Below are positions 7,824-15,473 of a DNA stretch of 64,000 nucleotides, piece by piece. Source of the stretch: CAVUWL01 sp963700105 (GTDB lineage: Bacteria > Actinomycetota > Thermoleophilia > Solirubrobacterales > 70-9); NCBI GenBank assembly GCA_963700105.1, contig CAVOWL010000004.1, positions 1,488,001-1,552,000 on the forward strand, in the 5' to 3' direction. How positions within the stretch are numbered: the stretch's first letter is position 1; each line of letters begins with the position of its first letter. The translations under genes and the position numbers were made by a program. Under the pieces are notes generated by a model. The model saw only the letters and a list, made by a program, of their open reading frames with translations. It ran no database searches and was not told the DNA's origin.

Positions 7824-9893
7824 TCACAAGTCTCGCCGGCTCGCGCGCCGCAGGGTGTCGCGGGCGGCCTCGGCGACCTTATCCGGGGTGAAGCCGAACT
7901 TGTTCTGAAGATCGCGAAGCGGCGCCGAGCTGCCGAAGGTGTGCATGCCGATCGTCTCACCCCCCAGTCCCACGTAGCGATCCCAGCCCAGGGTCGAAGC
8001 CTCCTCGATCGAGACCCGGGCGATGACCGACGGTGGCAGGACCTGATCTCGGTAATCCTGATCCTGGCGGTCAAAGAGCTCCCAGCAGGGAAGGCTTACA
8101 ACCCGCGAGCCGACGCCCTCGGCGCTCAGCTCCTCGTGCGCGGCGAGGGCGATTGCTACCTCGCTGCCGGTGGCGATCAGAATCAGCTCCGGCTGATCGG
8201 CATCGCTATCAGCGAGCACGTAGCCGCCACGCCTCAGTCCCTCCGCGGAGGCATAGCGAGAGCGATCGAGCACCGGCACGTCCTGGCGGGTGAGGATCAG
8301 GGCGACCGGTTGATGGTGGCGGTCGATCGCGATCCGCCATGCCTCGGCGACCTCATTGGCATCGGCCGGGCGGATCACGTCCAGACCCGGAACCGCCCGC
8401 AACGAGGCGAGTTGCTCGACGGGCTGATGCGTCGGCCCGTCCTCGCCGAGGCCGATCGAGTCGTGGGTGAAGACGTGGATAACCGGCAGCTCCATCAACG
8501 AAGAGAGCCGGATCGCGGGCCGCGCATAGTCGGAGAACGTCAGGTAGGTGGACCAGAGTGGACGCAGCTTGCAAAGTGAGAGCCCGTTTGAGATCGCCGC
8601 GGCCTCGTGCTCGCGAATGCCGTAGTGCAGCTCGCGTCCCTGGCGACTTTGCGGCTCGAAGTCCGCGGCGCCCTGCACGGCAAGTCGCACCGAGGTCGAG
8701 TCGGTGAGGTCGGCCGAACCGGCGATCAGCCAGGGCAGACGGGCGGCGATGGCATTCTCGACCTGGTTTGAGGCCTTGCGGGTCGCGATTCCCTTCCGAT
8801 CGGGCTCAAAGCTGGGGATCTCGGCGTCCCATCCGAGCGGCAGCTGGCGGCGCTGGATCGCCTCGACCTCAGCGGCAAGCTCAGGGTCCTCGTTGGCAAG
8901 CCGGTTGAGGCGCTCCTCCCAGCCCGCGTGAAGCTCGGCGCCCCGCTTACCCAGGCACTCGGCGAAGCGCTCCCTTACCCCGTCGGGGACGAGGAATTCA
9001 GCGTCCTCGGGCCAACCATAGAAGCGCTTTGTCTCGCGCACCTCCTCGCTTCCGAGCGGCTCGCCGTGGGCGGCGGCGGTGTCTTGCTTGTGGGGGGATC
9101 CCCAGCCGATGTGGCTGTCGACGATGATCAGCGTCGGGCGCTCGCGGTGGGCCTTGAACTCCTCAAAGGCGCCGCTCAGGAGCTCGATGTCGTTGGCGTC
9201 TTTGACCCGGGTCACGTTCCATCCGTAGCCGCCAAATCGGGCCGGGACGTCGTCCTCATAGGTCAGGCTGGTGGCGCCGTCGATCGTGATGTGGTTGTTG
9301 TCATATATCCAGCAAAGGTTGTCGAGCTTCAGATGCCCCGCAATCGAGGCCGCTTCGCCGGAAACGCCCTCCATCAGGCAGCCGTCACCGGCGATCGCAT
9401 AAACATCGAAATCAAACAGCTCGATGCCGGGGCGATTGAAGCGGGCGCCCTGCCACTTCGACGCGATCGCCATCCCGACCGAGGTTGCCACTCCCTGACC
9501 GAGCGGACCGGTAGTCGCCTCGACCCCCGAGGTCCAGCGATACTCGGGATGCCCGGGAGCGCGCGATCCGAGCTGGCGAAAGTTCTTGATGTCCTCAAGG
9601 CTTACCGCGGGATCACCGCCGACCTCATAGCGCGAATCGACCGCCCGCACATCGGCGAGGAAGAGCAGCGAATAAAGCAGCATCGAAGCGTGACCCGCCG
9701 AGAGGATGAAACGGTCCCGATTGGGCCAGATAGGGTCGGCCGGGTCATAGCGCAAGAACCGCTGCCAGAGCGTGTAGGCAGTCGGCGCCATCGCCATCGG
9801 AGTCCCGGGATGACCGGAATTGGCCTTTTGAATCGCGTCAATCGAGAGCGTGCGAATCGTGTTGATGCTGAGCTGATCGATCTGCTCTGACAT
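7824..9893 (-). CDS. tkt: Transketolase
   Basis: The 689-residue cytoplasmic enzyme transfers two-carbon ketol units between sugar phosphates using thiamine diphosphate and a divalent metal. Visible landmarks are the SGHPGTPM start region at about 26-33, the thiamine-binding GDGCLMEG near residue 155 followed by NN about 27 residues later, the GIREHEAA region with the catalytic glutamate, and the LGEDGPTHQPVEQ segment near residue 465. Length is as expected. It heads the tkt-tal-pgi operon and is divergent from rpiA. A TAGGAT box at 9906-9911 lies 12 nt before the ATG, with no obvious Shine-Dalgarno. Confidence 0.97.
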   Translation of the reverse strand: MSEQIDQLSINTIRTLSIDAIQKANSGHPGTPMAMAPTAYTLWQRFLRYDPADPIWPNRDRFILSAGHASMLLYSLLFLADVRAVDSRYEVGGDPAVSLEDIKNFRQLGSRAPGHPEYRWTSGVEATTGPLGQGVATSVGMAIASKWQGARFNRPGIELFDFDVYAIAGDGCLMEGVSGEAASIAGHLKLDNLCWIYDNNHITIDGATSLTYEDDVPARFGGYGWNVTRVKDANDIELLSGAFEEFKAHRERPTLIIVDSHIGWGSPHKQDTAAAHGEPLGSEEVRETKRFYGWPEDAEFLVPDGVRERFAECLGKRGAELHAGWEERLNRLANEDPELAAEVEAIQRRQLPLGWDAEIPSFEPDRKGIATRKASNQVENAIAARLPWLIAGSADLTDSTSVRLAVQGAADFEPQSRQGRELHYGIREHEAAAISNGLSLCKLRPLWSTYLTFSDYARPAIRLSSLMELPVIHVFTHDSIGLGEDGPTHQPVEQLASLRAVPGLDVIRPADANEVAEAWRIAIDRHHQPVALILTRQDVPVLDRSRYASAEGLRRGGYVLADSDADQPELILIATGSEVAIALAAHEELSAEGVGSRVVSLPCWELFDRQDQDYRDQVLPPSVIARVSIEEASTLGWDRYVGLGGETIGMHTFGSSAPLRDLQNKFGFTPDKVAEAARDTLRRASRRDL

Positions 9894-9905
9894 GGCTGGG
9901 CCCCG

Positions 9906-9968
9906 ATCCTAGTCTGTAGCAGGCTGCTTACCCCAGGCGCCCCCCTCCGAGGGGCGCGGGGATAAGGT
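9906..9968. promoter_or_regulatory. Divergent promoters of tkt and rpiA
   Basis: TAGGAT on the minus strand (9906-9911) lies 12 nt before the tkt ATG. TAAGGT on the plus strand (9963-9968) lies 7 nt before a TTG that is the likely leaderless start of rpiA. The 82-nt intergenic space is G+C-rich with no other visible signal. Confidence 0.5.
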
Positions 9969-9975
9969 GGCGCCC

Positions 9976-10656
9976 TTGAGCGGTGCCAGCGCAGACGCCG
10001 AGAAGCAAGTTGCCGCGGAAGCGGCAGCCGAGCTGGTCGAGGACGGGATGGCCGTGGGGCTGGGTACGGGTTCGACCGTCGAGTACCTGCTAGTGGCGCT
10101 GGCCCAGCGCCGACTCCGCGCAATCCGCTGCGTGGCCACCTCACCGACCACCGCGCACCGGGCGCGTGAACTTGGCCTCGCCGTCGAGAATTTCTGCGAA
10201 CTACCGCGACTCGATATCGCGATCGACGGCGCCGATCAGATCGCCGCCAACGGCTGGCTGATCAAGGGTGGTGGCGCGGCGCACCTGCGCGAGAAGATCG
10301 TCGCCGCGGCGGCCGAGCGCTTCGTCGTGATCGCCGACTCCAGCAAGCCGGTGAGAGAGCTGCGTGCCCCTGTGCCGCTGGAGCTCTTTACCTTCGGCCT
10401 GGGTTCGACCCTCGCTCGCCTCGGCGATGAGATCGAGCTGCGCCAGCTACCGCCCAGCCCAGACATGGGCGCGATCGCCGATTATCGGGGCGCGATCGAG
10501 CGGCCCCAGCTGCTCGCTGCCCGCCTTGAGGCAGATCCCGGTGTTGCCGCTCATGGCCTCTTTCCAGTAGACATGGTCAGCGACATTCTGATCGGCTCCG
10601 GTGACGGCGCCAGGTCACTGCGGCCAGACCGCAGCGCCGACCAAGACCCGCAGTAA
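9976..10656 (+). CDS. rpiA: Ribose-5-phosphate isomerase A
   Basis: The protein of 226 residues interconverts ribose 5-phosphate and ribulose 5-phosphate. It shows the family blocks GLGTGSTV near residue 29 (phosphate loop), SPTTA, IDGADQI near residue 78 with the catalytic Asp residues, IKGGGAAHLREKI near 92 and ADSSK near 119. A GTG at 9967 is in frame, but it overlaps the TAAGGT promoter box; the TTG at 9976 leaves a 7-nt gap as in other leaderless genes here and still gives a complete N-terminus. It is divergent from tkt and convergent with pgl. The usual length of about 220-235 residues is respected. Confidence 0.93.
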   Translation: MSGASADAEKQVAAEAAAELVEDGMAVGLGTGSTVEYLLVALAQRRLRAIRCVATSPTTAHRARELGLAVENFCELPRLDIAIDGADQIAANGWLIKGGGAAHLREKIVAAAAERFVVIADSSKPVRELRAPVPLELFTFGLGSTLARLGDEIELRQLPPSPDMGAIADYRGAIERPQLLAARLEADPGVAAHGLFPVDMVSDILIGSGDGARSLRPDRSADQDPQ

Positions 10657-10682
10657 TCGGCCTGCGGCCGGAGCGCGCGGCG

Positions 10683-11354
10683 CTAGGGGGGGGCGGCGGC
10701 GCGATCGGCAATCACGATCATCTTCTCGTTTTCAACCCGGCCGGCCGGAATCGAGCGATCGGCGGCGAGCAGCTTGGCGAGCGGCTCACGCTTCTCGGCA
10801 CCCGTCACCAACCAAAGGACCTCCCGCGCCGCATTTAGGGCCGGGTAGGTCAGGGTCATGCGGGGGTGACCCTGGTAGACGGTCTCGGTCAGCGCGACGC
10901 GGCGGTCGTTGACCAAAAGCACCGGGTCCGCTGGTATCAGCGAGGCGGTGTGGCCGTCGGGGCCGAGGCCGAGGTGGACCAGGTCGAGACGCTCTGGGAG
11001 CTCCCGTTCGTATTCGCGCGCAGCGCCGCTTAGGTCCCGCTGGGTCACGGGCATCGGTCGCAGCGCCGCCTGGTGCTCGATCGAGAGCGCCAGAACGAGG
11101 TGGGTGAGGTTGCGGTCCTCGCTGCCGGGGGCGGCGATCCGCTCATCGACTTGGAAGAGCTCGGTCTGCCCCCACGGCATCGCCTCGATCCTCCCCAAAA
11201 GGGCGAGCATTGCCCACGGGGAACGCCCACCGCTCATCGCCAGCGAGAAGGAGCGCCCCTCCCCCACCGAAGCCTCTCCGGCGGCGGCGATCAACTCCGC
11301 GCCGCGCTTCGCCGCGGCCTGCTGGTCGGGGAGGACCTCGAGCTCTATACCCAC
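10683..11354 (-). CDS. pgl: 6-phosphogluconolactonase
   Basis: This 223-residue enzyme hydrolyses 6-phosphogluconolactone, the second oxidative pentose phosphate step. Family signs are the LAMSGGRSP phosphate loop near residue 40, the FQVDER motif near residue 68 and the HLGLGPDGHTASLIP signature near residue 130. The frame is open far upstream into gnd, but the family N-terminus (GIELEVLPDQQAAA) begins at a GTG at 11354, 25 nt after the gnd stop. It is downstream of gnd in a two-gene minus-strand operon, with zwf divergent, so all three oxidative enzymes sit together. Confidence 0.93.
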   Translation of the reverse strand: MGIELEVLPDQQAAAKRGAELIAAAGEASVGEGRSFSLAMSGGRSPWAMLALLGRIEAMPWGQTELFQVDERIAAPGSEDRNLTHLVLALSIEHQAALRPMPVTQRDLSGAAREYERELPERLDLVHLGLGPDGHTASLIPADPVLLVNDRRVALTETVYQGHPRMTLTYPALNAAREVLWLVTGAEKREPLAKLLAADRSIPAGRVENEKMIVIADRAAAPP

Positions 11355-11379
11355 TGGTTTGGACTGGGCCGCTCGGGGC

Positions 11380-12396
11380 TCACTGCTTCTTCTCGTCGTG
11401 ACCGCCGAATTGTTTGCGCATCGCAGAGAGCACTTTGTCGGCAAAATCATCGAGTCCGCGCGAGGAAAAGCGCTCATACAGCGCCGTCGTCAGCACCGGC
11501 GCCGGCACCCCCTCATCGATCGCCGCAATCGCGGTCCAGCGGCCCTCACCGGAATCAGAAACCCGACCGGCGAAGTCTGCGAGATCGGGTGATTGCCTAA
11601 GTGCAGCAGCGGTCAGGTCCAAGAGCCAGGAGCCAACGACACTTCCTCTCCGCCAGACCTCGGCAACCTCGGGCAGGTCGATGTCATAGCGGTAGAACTC
11701 AGGCTGCTCCATCGGTGCGGTCTCCGCATCTGCCTCGCGGCGCAAGTTGCCGGCGTCGGCGTTTCGCAGGATGTTCAGACCCTCCGCGTAGGCGGCCATG
11801 ATCCCGTACTCGATCCCGTTATGGACCATCTTCACGAAGTGCCCGGCGCCGTTTGGCCCGCAATGAAGGTAGCCCTGCTCGGCCGGCGAGGGCTCACCCT
11901 CGCGCCCCGGCGTGCGCTCCGCTGTCCCCACCCCCGGCGCCAGCGAGGCGAAGATCGAGTCGAGCCTCGCCACCGCTGGATCGGGTCCACCGATCATCAG
12001 GCAGTAGCCGCGCTCGAGGCCAAAGACACCACCACTGGTGCCGCAATCCAGGAAGTCGATCCCCTTTTCGGCCAGCCCCTTGGCGCGGCGGATATCGTCG
12101 CGGTAATAGGAGTTGCCGCCGTCGATGATCGCGTCACCGTGATCAAGAACTGCGGCGACCGCATCAATCGTTTCCTCGGTTATCGAGCCGGAGGGAACCA
12201 TGATCCAGACCGCCCGCGGCGCGCTCAGCTGCTGCGCCAGCTCCGCCAGTGAGCCGGCGCCCTCGGCACCTTCGGAGGCCAGTTTCGATACGGCCTCGGG
12301 GTTGACGTCATATACGACGCAGCGGTGATCGTCAGCCATCAGCCGCCGAGCCATGTTGGCGCCCATGCGGCCAAGGCCGACGATTCCCAGCTCCAT
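11380..12396 (-). CDS. gnd: 6-phosphogluconate dehydrogenase (decarboxylating), short NAD-type form
   Basis: The 338-residue product oxidatively decarboxylates 6-phosphogluconate to ribulose 5-phosphate. It has the N-terminal Rossmann motif GLGRMGANMARRL, the DGGNSYYRDD substrate motif near residue 93, DCGTSGGVFG near residue 117 and the HNGIEYG motif with its catalytic Lys upstream (KMVHNGIEYG). At 338 residues it is the short GntZ/YqeC-like type rather than the 470-residue classical enzyme. An aspartate after the second strand (VVYDVN) instead of an Asn-Arg pair suggests NAD preference; this is inference from the family. A TAGGGT box lies 6 nt before the ATG, so the transcript is probably leaderless. 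Confidence 0.95.
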   Translation of the reverse strand: MELGIVGLGRMGANMARRLMADDHRCVVYDVNPEAVSKLASEGAEGAGSLAELAQQLSAPRAVWIMVPSGSITEETIDAVAAVLDHGDAIIDGGNSYYRDDIRRAKGLAEKGIDFLDCGTSGGVFGLERGYCLMIGGPDPAVARLDSIFASLAPGVGTAERTPGREGEPSPAEQGYLHCGPNGAGHFVKMVHNGIEYGIMAAYAEGLNILRNADAGNLRREADAETAPMEQPEFYRYDIDLPEVAEVWRRGSVVGSWLLDLTAAALRQSPDLADFAGRVSDSGEGRWTAIAAIDEGVPAPVLTTALYERFSSRGLDDFADKVLSAMRKQFGGHDEKKQ

Positions 12397-12402
12397 GCCC
12401 TA

Positions 12403-12425
12403 ACCCTACGCCACTGGGATAGCCT
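12403..12425. promoter_or_regulatory. Overlapping divergent leaderless promoters of gnd and zwf
   Basis: TAGGGT on the minus strand (12403-12408) lies 6 nt before the gnd ATG, and TAGCCT on the plus strand (12420-12425) lies 8 nt before the zwf ATG. Only 37 nt separate the two start codons, so the -35 region of each promoter must overlap the start region of the other gene. Confidence 0.6.
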
Positions 12426-12433
12426 GCGCGCCG

Positions 12434-13840
12434 ATGGCCAAACCGAGCCCCCCGCGTCGCGATGGCGCTACCGCAGACGCCCTGATCGTGTTTGGCATCA
12501 GCGGTGATCTGGCCAAGAAAATGACCTTCAGGGCGCTCTACCGACTGGAGGCACGCGGCAAGCTTGATTGTCGAATCATCGGCGTGGCGATCGAGAACTG
12601 GGGCACCGAGGAGCTGCTCGAGCATGCCCGCGAAGCGATCGGCACGACTGTCGCTGATCCCGACGAGGACATCTTCGATCGCCTCGCGGCCCGAATCACC
12701 TACCTCAGCGGCGACTACGCCGAGCCCGCGACCTTCCAGCGACTGGCCGCTGCAATCGGGGCGGCGAGGCAACCTGTCTTTTACCTCGAGGTCCCCCCCT
12801 CGCTGTTTGCCACCGTGGTGCGTGGCCTCGGCGAAGCCGATCTGAGCACCAATGCCCGGGTGGTGATCGAGAAGCCCTTCGGTCACGACCTCGATTCGGC
12901 GATGGCCTTAAACGCCGAACTTCACGAGGTGCTCAGGGAGGATCAGATCCTCCGTATCGATCACTTCCTCGGCAAGGAGCCGGTCATGGACATCACCTAC
13001 CTGCGCTTTTCCAACGCACTCCTGGAGCCAGTCTGGAACCGCGAGCACGTCTCCCACGTGCAGATGACGATGGCCGAGAGCTTCGGTGTCTCTGACCGCG
13101 GCCGCTTCTATGACCCGGTCGGGGCCCTGCGCGATGTGGTTCAAAACCACCTCCTGCAGGTCCTCGCCCTGGTCGCGATGGAGCCGCCAACCGGCAACCA
13201 CCACGACTCGCTTCGCGACAAGAAGCTCGAGCTGTTCAAAGCGGTCAGAAGCGCCGATCCCGAGCGCTACGTGCGCGGGCAGTACGAGGGCTACCTTGAC
13301 GTGCGCGGCGTGGCCAAGGATTCGACTACCGAGACCTTCCTGGCGCTGGAGCTTGAGATCGATAACTGGCGCTGGAGCGGAGTTCCGTTCTTCATCCGCG
13401 CCGGCAAGGAGATGCCGGTCACCGCAACTGAGGTCAGCGTCGCTTTCAAGCGCCCGCCGCCGCTGGGGGTGGGGTCGGGCAAGCGCCCCGGGCAAAACCA
13501 GATGACAATCAGGATCGACCCCAAGGCAGGGGCGCGCCTGCGCTTCCTCGCCAAGAGGGCGGGGGTTGAGGCGTTTGAGCCAGCCGACCTCGAGGTTCTG
13601 TTTGAGAAAGTCCCGGGCGAGGATCCCGAGCCCTACGAGCGACTCCTCGACGACGCCCTGCACGGGCGCACTCAGCTCTTCACCCAAGAGGACGCGGTTG
13701 AGGAGACCTGGCGGATAGTTCAACCGCTGCTGGAGGAGCCCGGACCGCTGCACCCCTACCAGCCGCGCAGCTGGGGGCCGCAGGAGTCAAACCTCCTCAC
13801 CCGGGGGATCTGTCAGTGGAATGAGCCCTGGTTGCCCTAG
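12434..13840 (+). CDS. zwf: Glucose-6-phosphate 1-dehydrogenase
   Basis: The 468-residue enzyme oxidises glucose 6-phosphate, the entry step of the oxidative pentose phosphate pathway. The FGISGDLAKK coenzyme loop is at residues 18-27, EKPFGHDL near residue 143, and the signature RIDHFLGKE with the catalytic His and Lys is near residue 175; the FFIRAGKEMP substrate segment is near residue 318. Length fits the 460-510 residue family. It is divergent from gnd and leaderless by the TAGCCT box 8 nt upstream. No opcA homologue, the usual actinobacterial partner of G6PDH, is seen beside it. A strong hairpin follows the stop codon. Confidence 0.97.
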   Translation: MAKPSPPRRDGATADALIVFGISGDLAKKMTFRALYRLEARGKLDCRIIGVAIENWGTEELLEHAREAIGTTVADPDEDIFDRLAARITYLSGDYAEPATFQRLAAAIGAARQPVFYLEVPPSLFATVVRGLGEADLSTNARVVIEKPFGHDLDSAMALNAELHEVLREDQILRIDHFLGKEPVMDITYLRFSNALLEPVWNREHVSHVQMTMAESFGVSDRGRFYDPVGALRDVVQNHLLQVLALVAMEPPTGNHHDSLRDKKLELFKAVRSADPERYVRGQYEGYLDVRGVAKDSTTETFLALELEIDNWRWSGVPFFIRAGKEMPVTATEVSVAFKRPPPLGVGSGKRPGQNQMTIRIDPKAGARLRFLAKRAGVEAFEPADLEVLFEKVPGEDPEPYERLLDDALHGRTQLFTQEDAVEETWRIVQPLLEEPGPLHPYQPRSWGPQESNLLTRGICQWNEPWLP

Positions 13841-13849
13841 CAGGCGAAC

Positions 13850-13882
13850 ATGGCGCTGGCGCTGCGACCTTGCCAGCGCCAT
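13850..13882 (+). terminator. Hairpin after zwf
   Basis: ATGGCGCTGGC (13850-13860) and its exact reverse complement (13872-13882) flank an 11-nt loop, beginning 10 nt after the zwf stop. There is no T-tract. It separates zwf from the recQ promoter at 13896. Confidence 0.6.
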
Positions 13883-13895
13883 CCACCGCCGCCCC

Positions 13896-13901
13896 TAGCC
13901 T
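13896..13901 (+). promoter_or_regulatory. -10 box of recQ
   Basis: TAGCCT ends 6 nt before the recQ ATG at 13908, with no ribosome site, indicating a leaderless transcript. Confidence 0.5.
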
Positions 13902-13907
13902 GGGGCG

Positions 13908-15473
13908 ATGGCAAGCAGCCCAGATCCCGCCGAGCGCCTGCTGGGCAAGCTCGGCTTCAAAAGCTTTCGTCCCGGACAGCGGGAGGCGGTCGGGGCGGCA
14001 CTTTCGGGTCGGGACTCCTTGGTCGTTATGCCGACCGGTGGCGGCAAGAGTCTCTGCTACCAGCTGCCCGGCCTTGCCTCGGAGGATTTGACCCTCGTGA
14101 TCAGCCCGCTGATCGCTCTGATCAACGATCAGTACAACCGCCTGATCGCGACCGGGGCGCCGGTCGCGATGATCAGCTCAGCGATGGGCGAGGATGCGAT
14201 TCAAGGCGCCTTGGATCGGGTCCGTGGCGGTGACACTCGAATCCTCTTCTGCTCGCCGGAGCGTTTTGGATCCGCCGTTTTTCGCAAAGCGATTGCGGCC
14301 CGCCGGATTGAGATGCTGGCGATCGATGAGGCTCACTGCATCTCGGAGTGGGGGCATGATTTTCGACCCGACTACCTGCGGCTTCCCGAGGTCGCCGAGC
14401 AACTTGGCCGCCCGACCGTGATGGCCTGCACCGCGACGGCGACGGTCGCGGTGGCCGCAGAGATAGCGGAGCGATTCGCGATGCAAAACCCGCTCCGAGT
14501 CCGCGCGGGTTTCGATCGGCCCAACCTCTCCTTTGACGTCCTGGCACTGGAGGGAAAGGGTTCAAGGGCACGCCGCGTTGCGCTGCTCGAAGCCGGGCTC
14601 ACGGACCCGATCAACCGCCCCGCGATCGTTTACTGCGGGACGCGCCGAGGCAGCGAGGAGATCGCGCTCGCCTTGAGGCGCCGCGGCCTGCGAGCGCTCG
14701 CCTACCACGCCGGTATCGAATCAGCTCAGCGCAACGGCGCCCAACGCCAGTTCATGTGCGGCGAGGCCGAGGTCATCGTCGCAACCAATGCCTTCGGCAT
14801 GGGAATCGATAAAGCCGACGTGCGCTCGGTCTGGCACATCGCGATCCCGACCAGTGTCGAGGCCTATTACCAGGAGGCGGGCAGGGCCGGGCGCGACGGG
14901 CTTCCAGCCCGCGCGGTGCTGCTGGCGATGCGCTCCGACCTGGGGCGGCTGGTTCGCTTCAATCAGCGCCGCGGGGATGATCCTGAATTAGCGATCGCCC
15001 ACGAGCGCGGCTGGCGTGCCTACCGCGCAATCGAGTCCTTCATCTATTCAAAGCGCTGTCGCCGGCGCAGCCTGCTCGAGTATTTCGGCGATCACACGGC
15101 GCCGCGTGCTCTGGGGCGCTGCTGCGACGTTTGTGACCCACAGCTTTGGGACAAAAGGATCGCGCCAGGCAGGGCCGGGCACAGGTCTCATGCCCCCAGC
15201 GCTCGGCCCGCCCCGGGTCTGGGGGTCGCCGACGCGGGGCTGCTGGAGGCGTTGCGGGCGTGGCGACTCGATGCAAGCGCCGGCAAGCCAGCCTTCACGG
15301 TGGCCCACAACCGCACCTTGGAGGCGATCGCCACCGCTCGCCCCAAAGACGCCGAGGAGCTGGCGGCGATTCACGGAATCGGGCCCAGCTTTATCTCGAA
15401 GTTCGCGACCGAGGTGGTCGCCCTGGTGGCCGCCCATCGCGGTCGGGGTCCGGAGCTCAAATCAGCCGCTTGA
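13908..15473 (+). CDS. recQ: ATP-dependent DNA helicase RecQ, short form
   Basis: The 521-residue protein is a 3'-5' superfamily 2 helicase for recombination and replication-fork repair. Walker A is TGGGKSLCYQLP near residue 44, the DEAH box is IDEAHCISEWGHDFR near residue 140, and the helicase C-terminal motif VATNAFGMGIDK with QEAGRAGRDG is near 290-325. The zinc-binding cysteines appear as KRC followed 20 residues later by CCDVC near 385-405. After a linker of about 30-40 residues the C-terminus is an HRDC-like domain (about 440-510, AIHGIGPSFISKF). The winged-helix RQC domain that normally lies between zinc and HRDC domains is not visible, which explains the length below the usual 600. 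It overlaps the convergent neighbour by 12 bp. Confidence 0.93.
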   Translation: MASSPDPAERLLGKLGFKSFRPGQREAVGAALSGRDSLVVMPTGGGKSLCYQLPGLASEDLTLVISPLIALINDQYNRLIATGAPVAMISSAMGEDAIQGALDRVRGGDTRILFCSPERFGSAVFRKAIAARRIEMLAIDEAHCISEWGHDFRPDYLRLPEVAEQLGRPTVMACTATATVAVAAEIAERFAMQNPLRVRAGFDRPNLSFDVLALEGKGSRARRVALLEAGLTDPINRPAIVYCGTRRGSEEIALALRRRGLRALAYHAGIESAQRNGAQRQFMCGEAEVIVATNAFGMGIDKADVRSVWHIAIPTSVEAYYQEAGRAGRDGLPARAVLLAMRSDLGRLVRFNQRRGDDPELAIAHERGWRAYRAIESFIYSKRCRRRSLLEYFGDHTAPRALGRCCDVCDPQLWDKRIAPGRAGHRSHAPSARPAPGLGVADAGLLEALRAWRLDASAGKPAFTVAHNRTLEAIATARPKDAEELAAIHGIGPSFISKFATEVVALVAAHRGRGPELKSAA

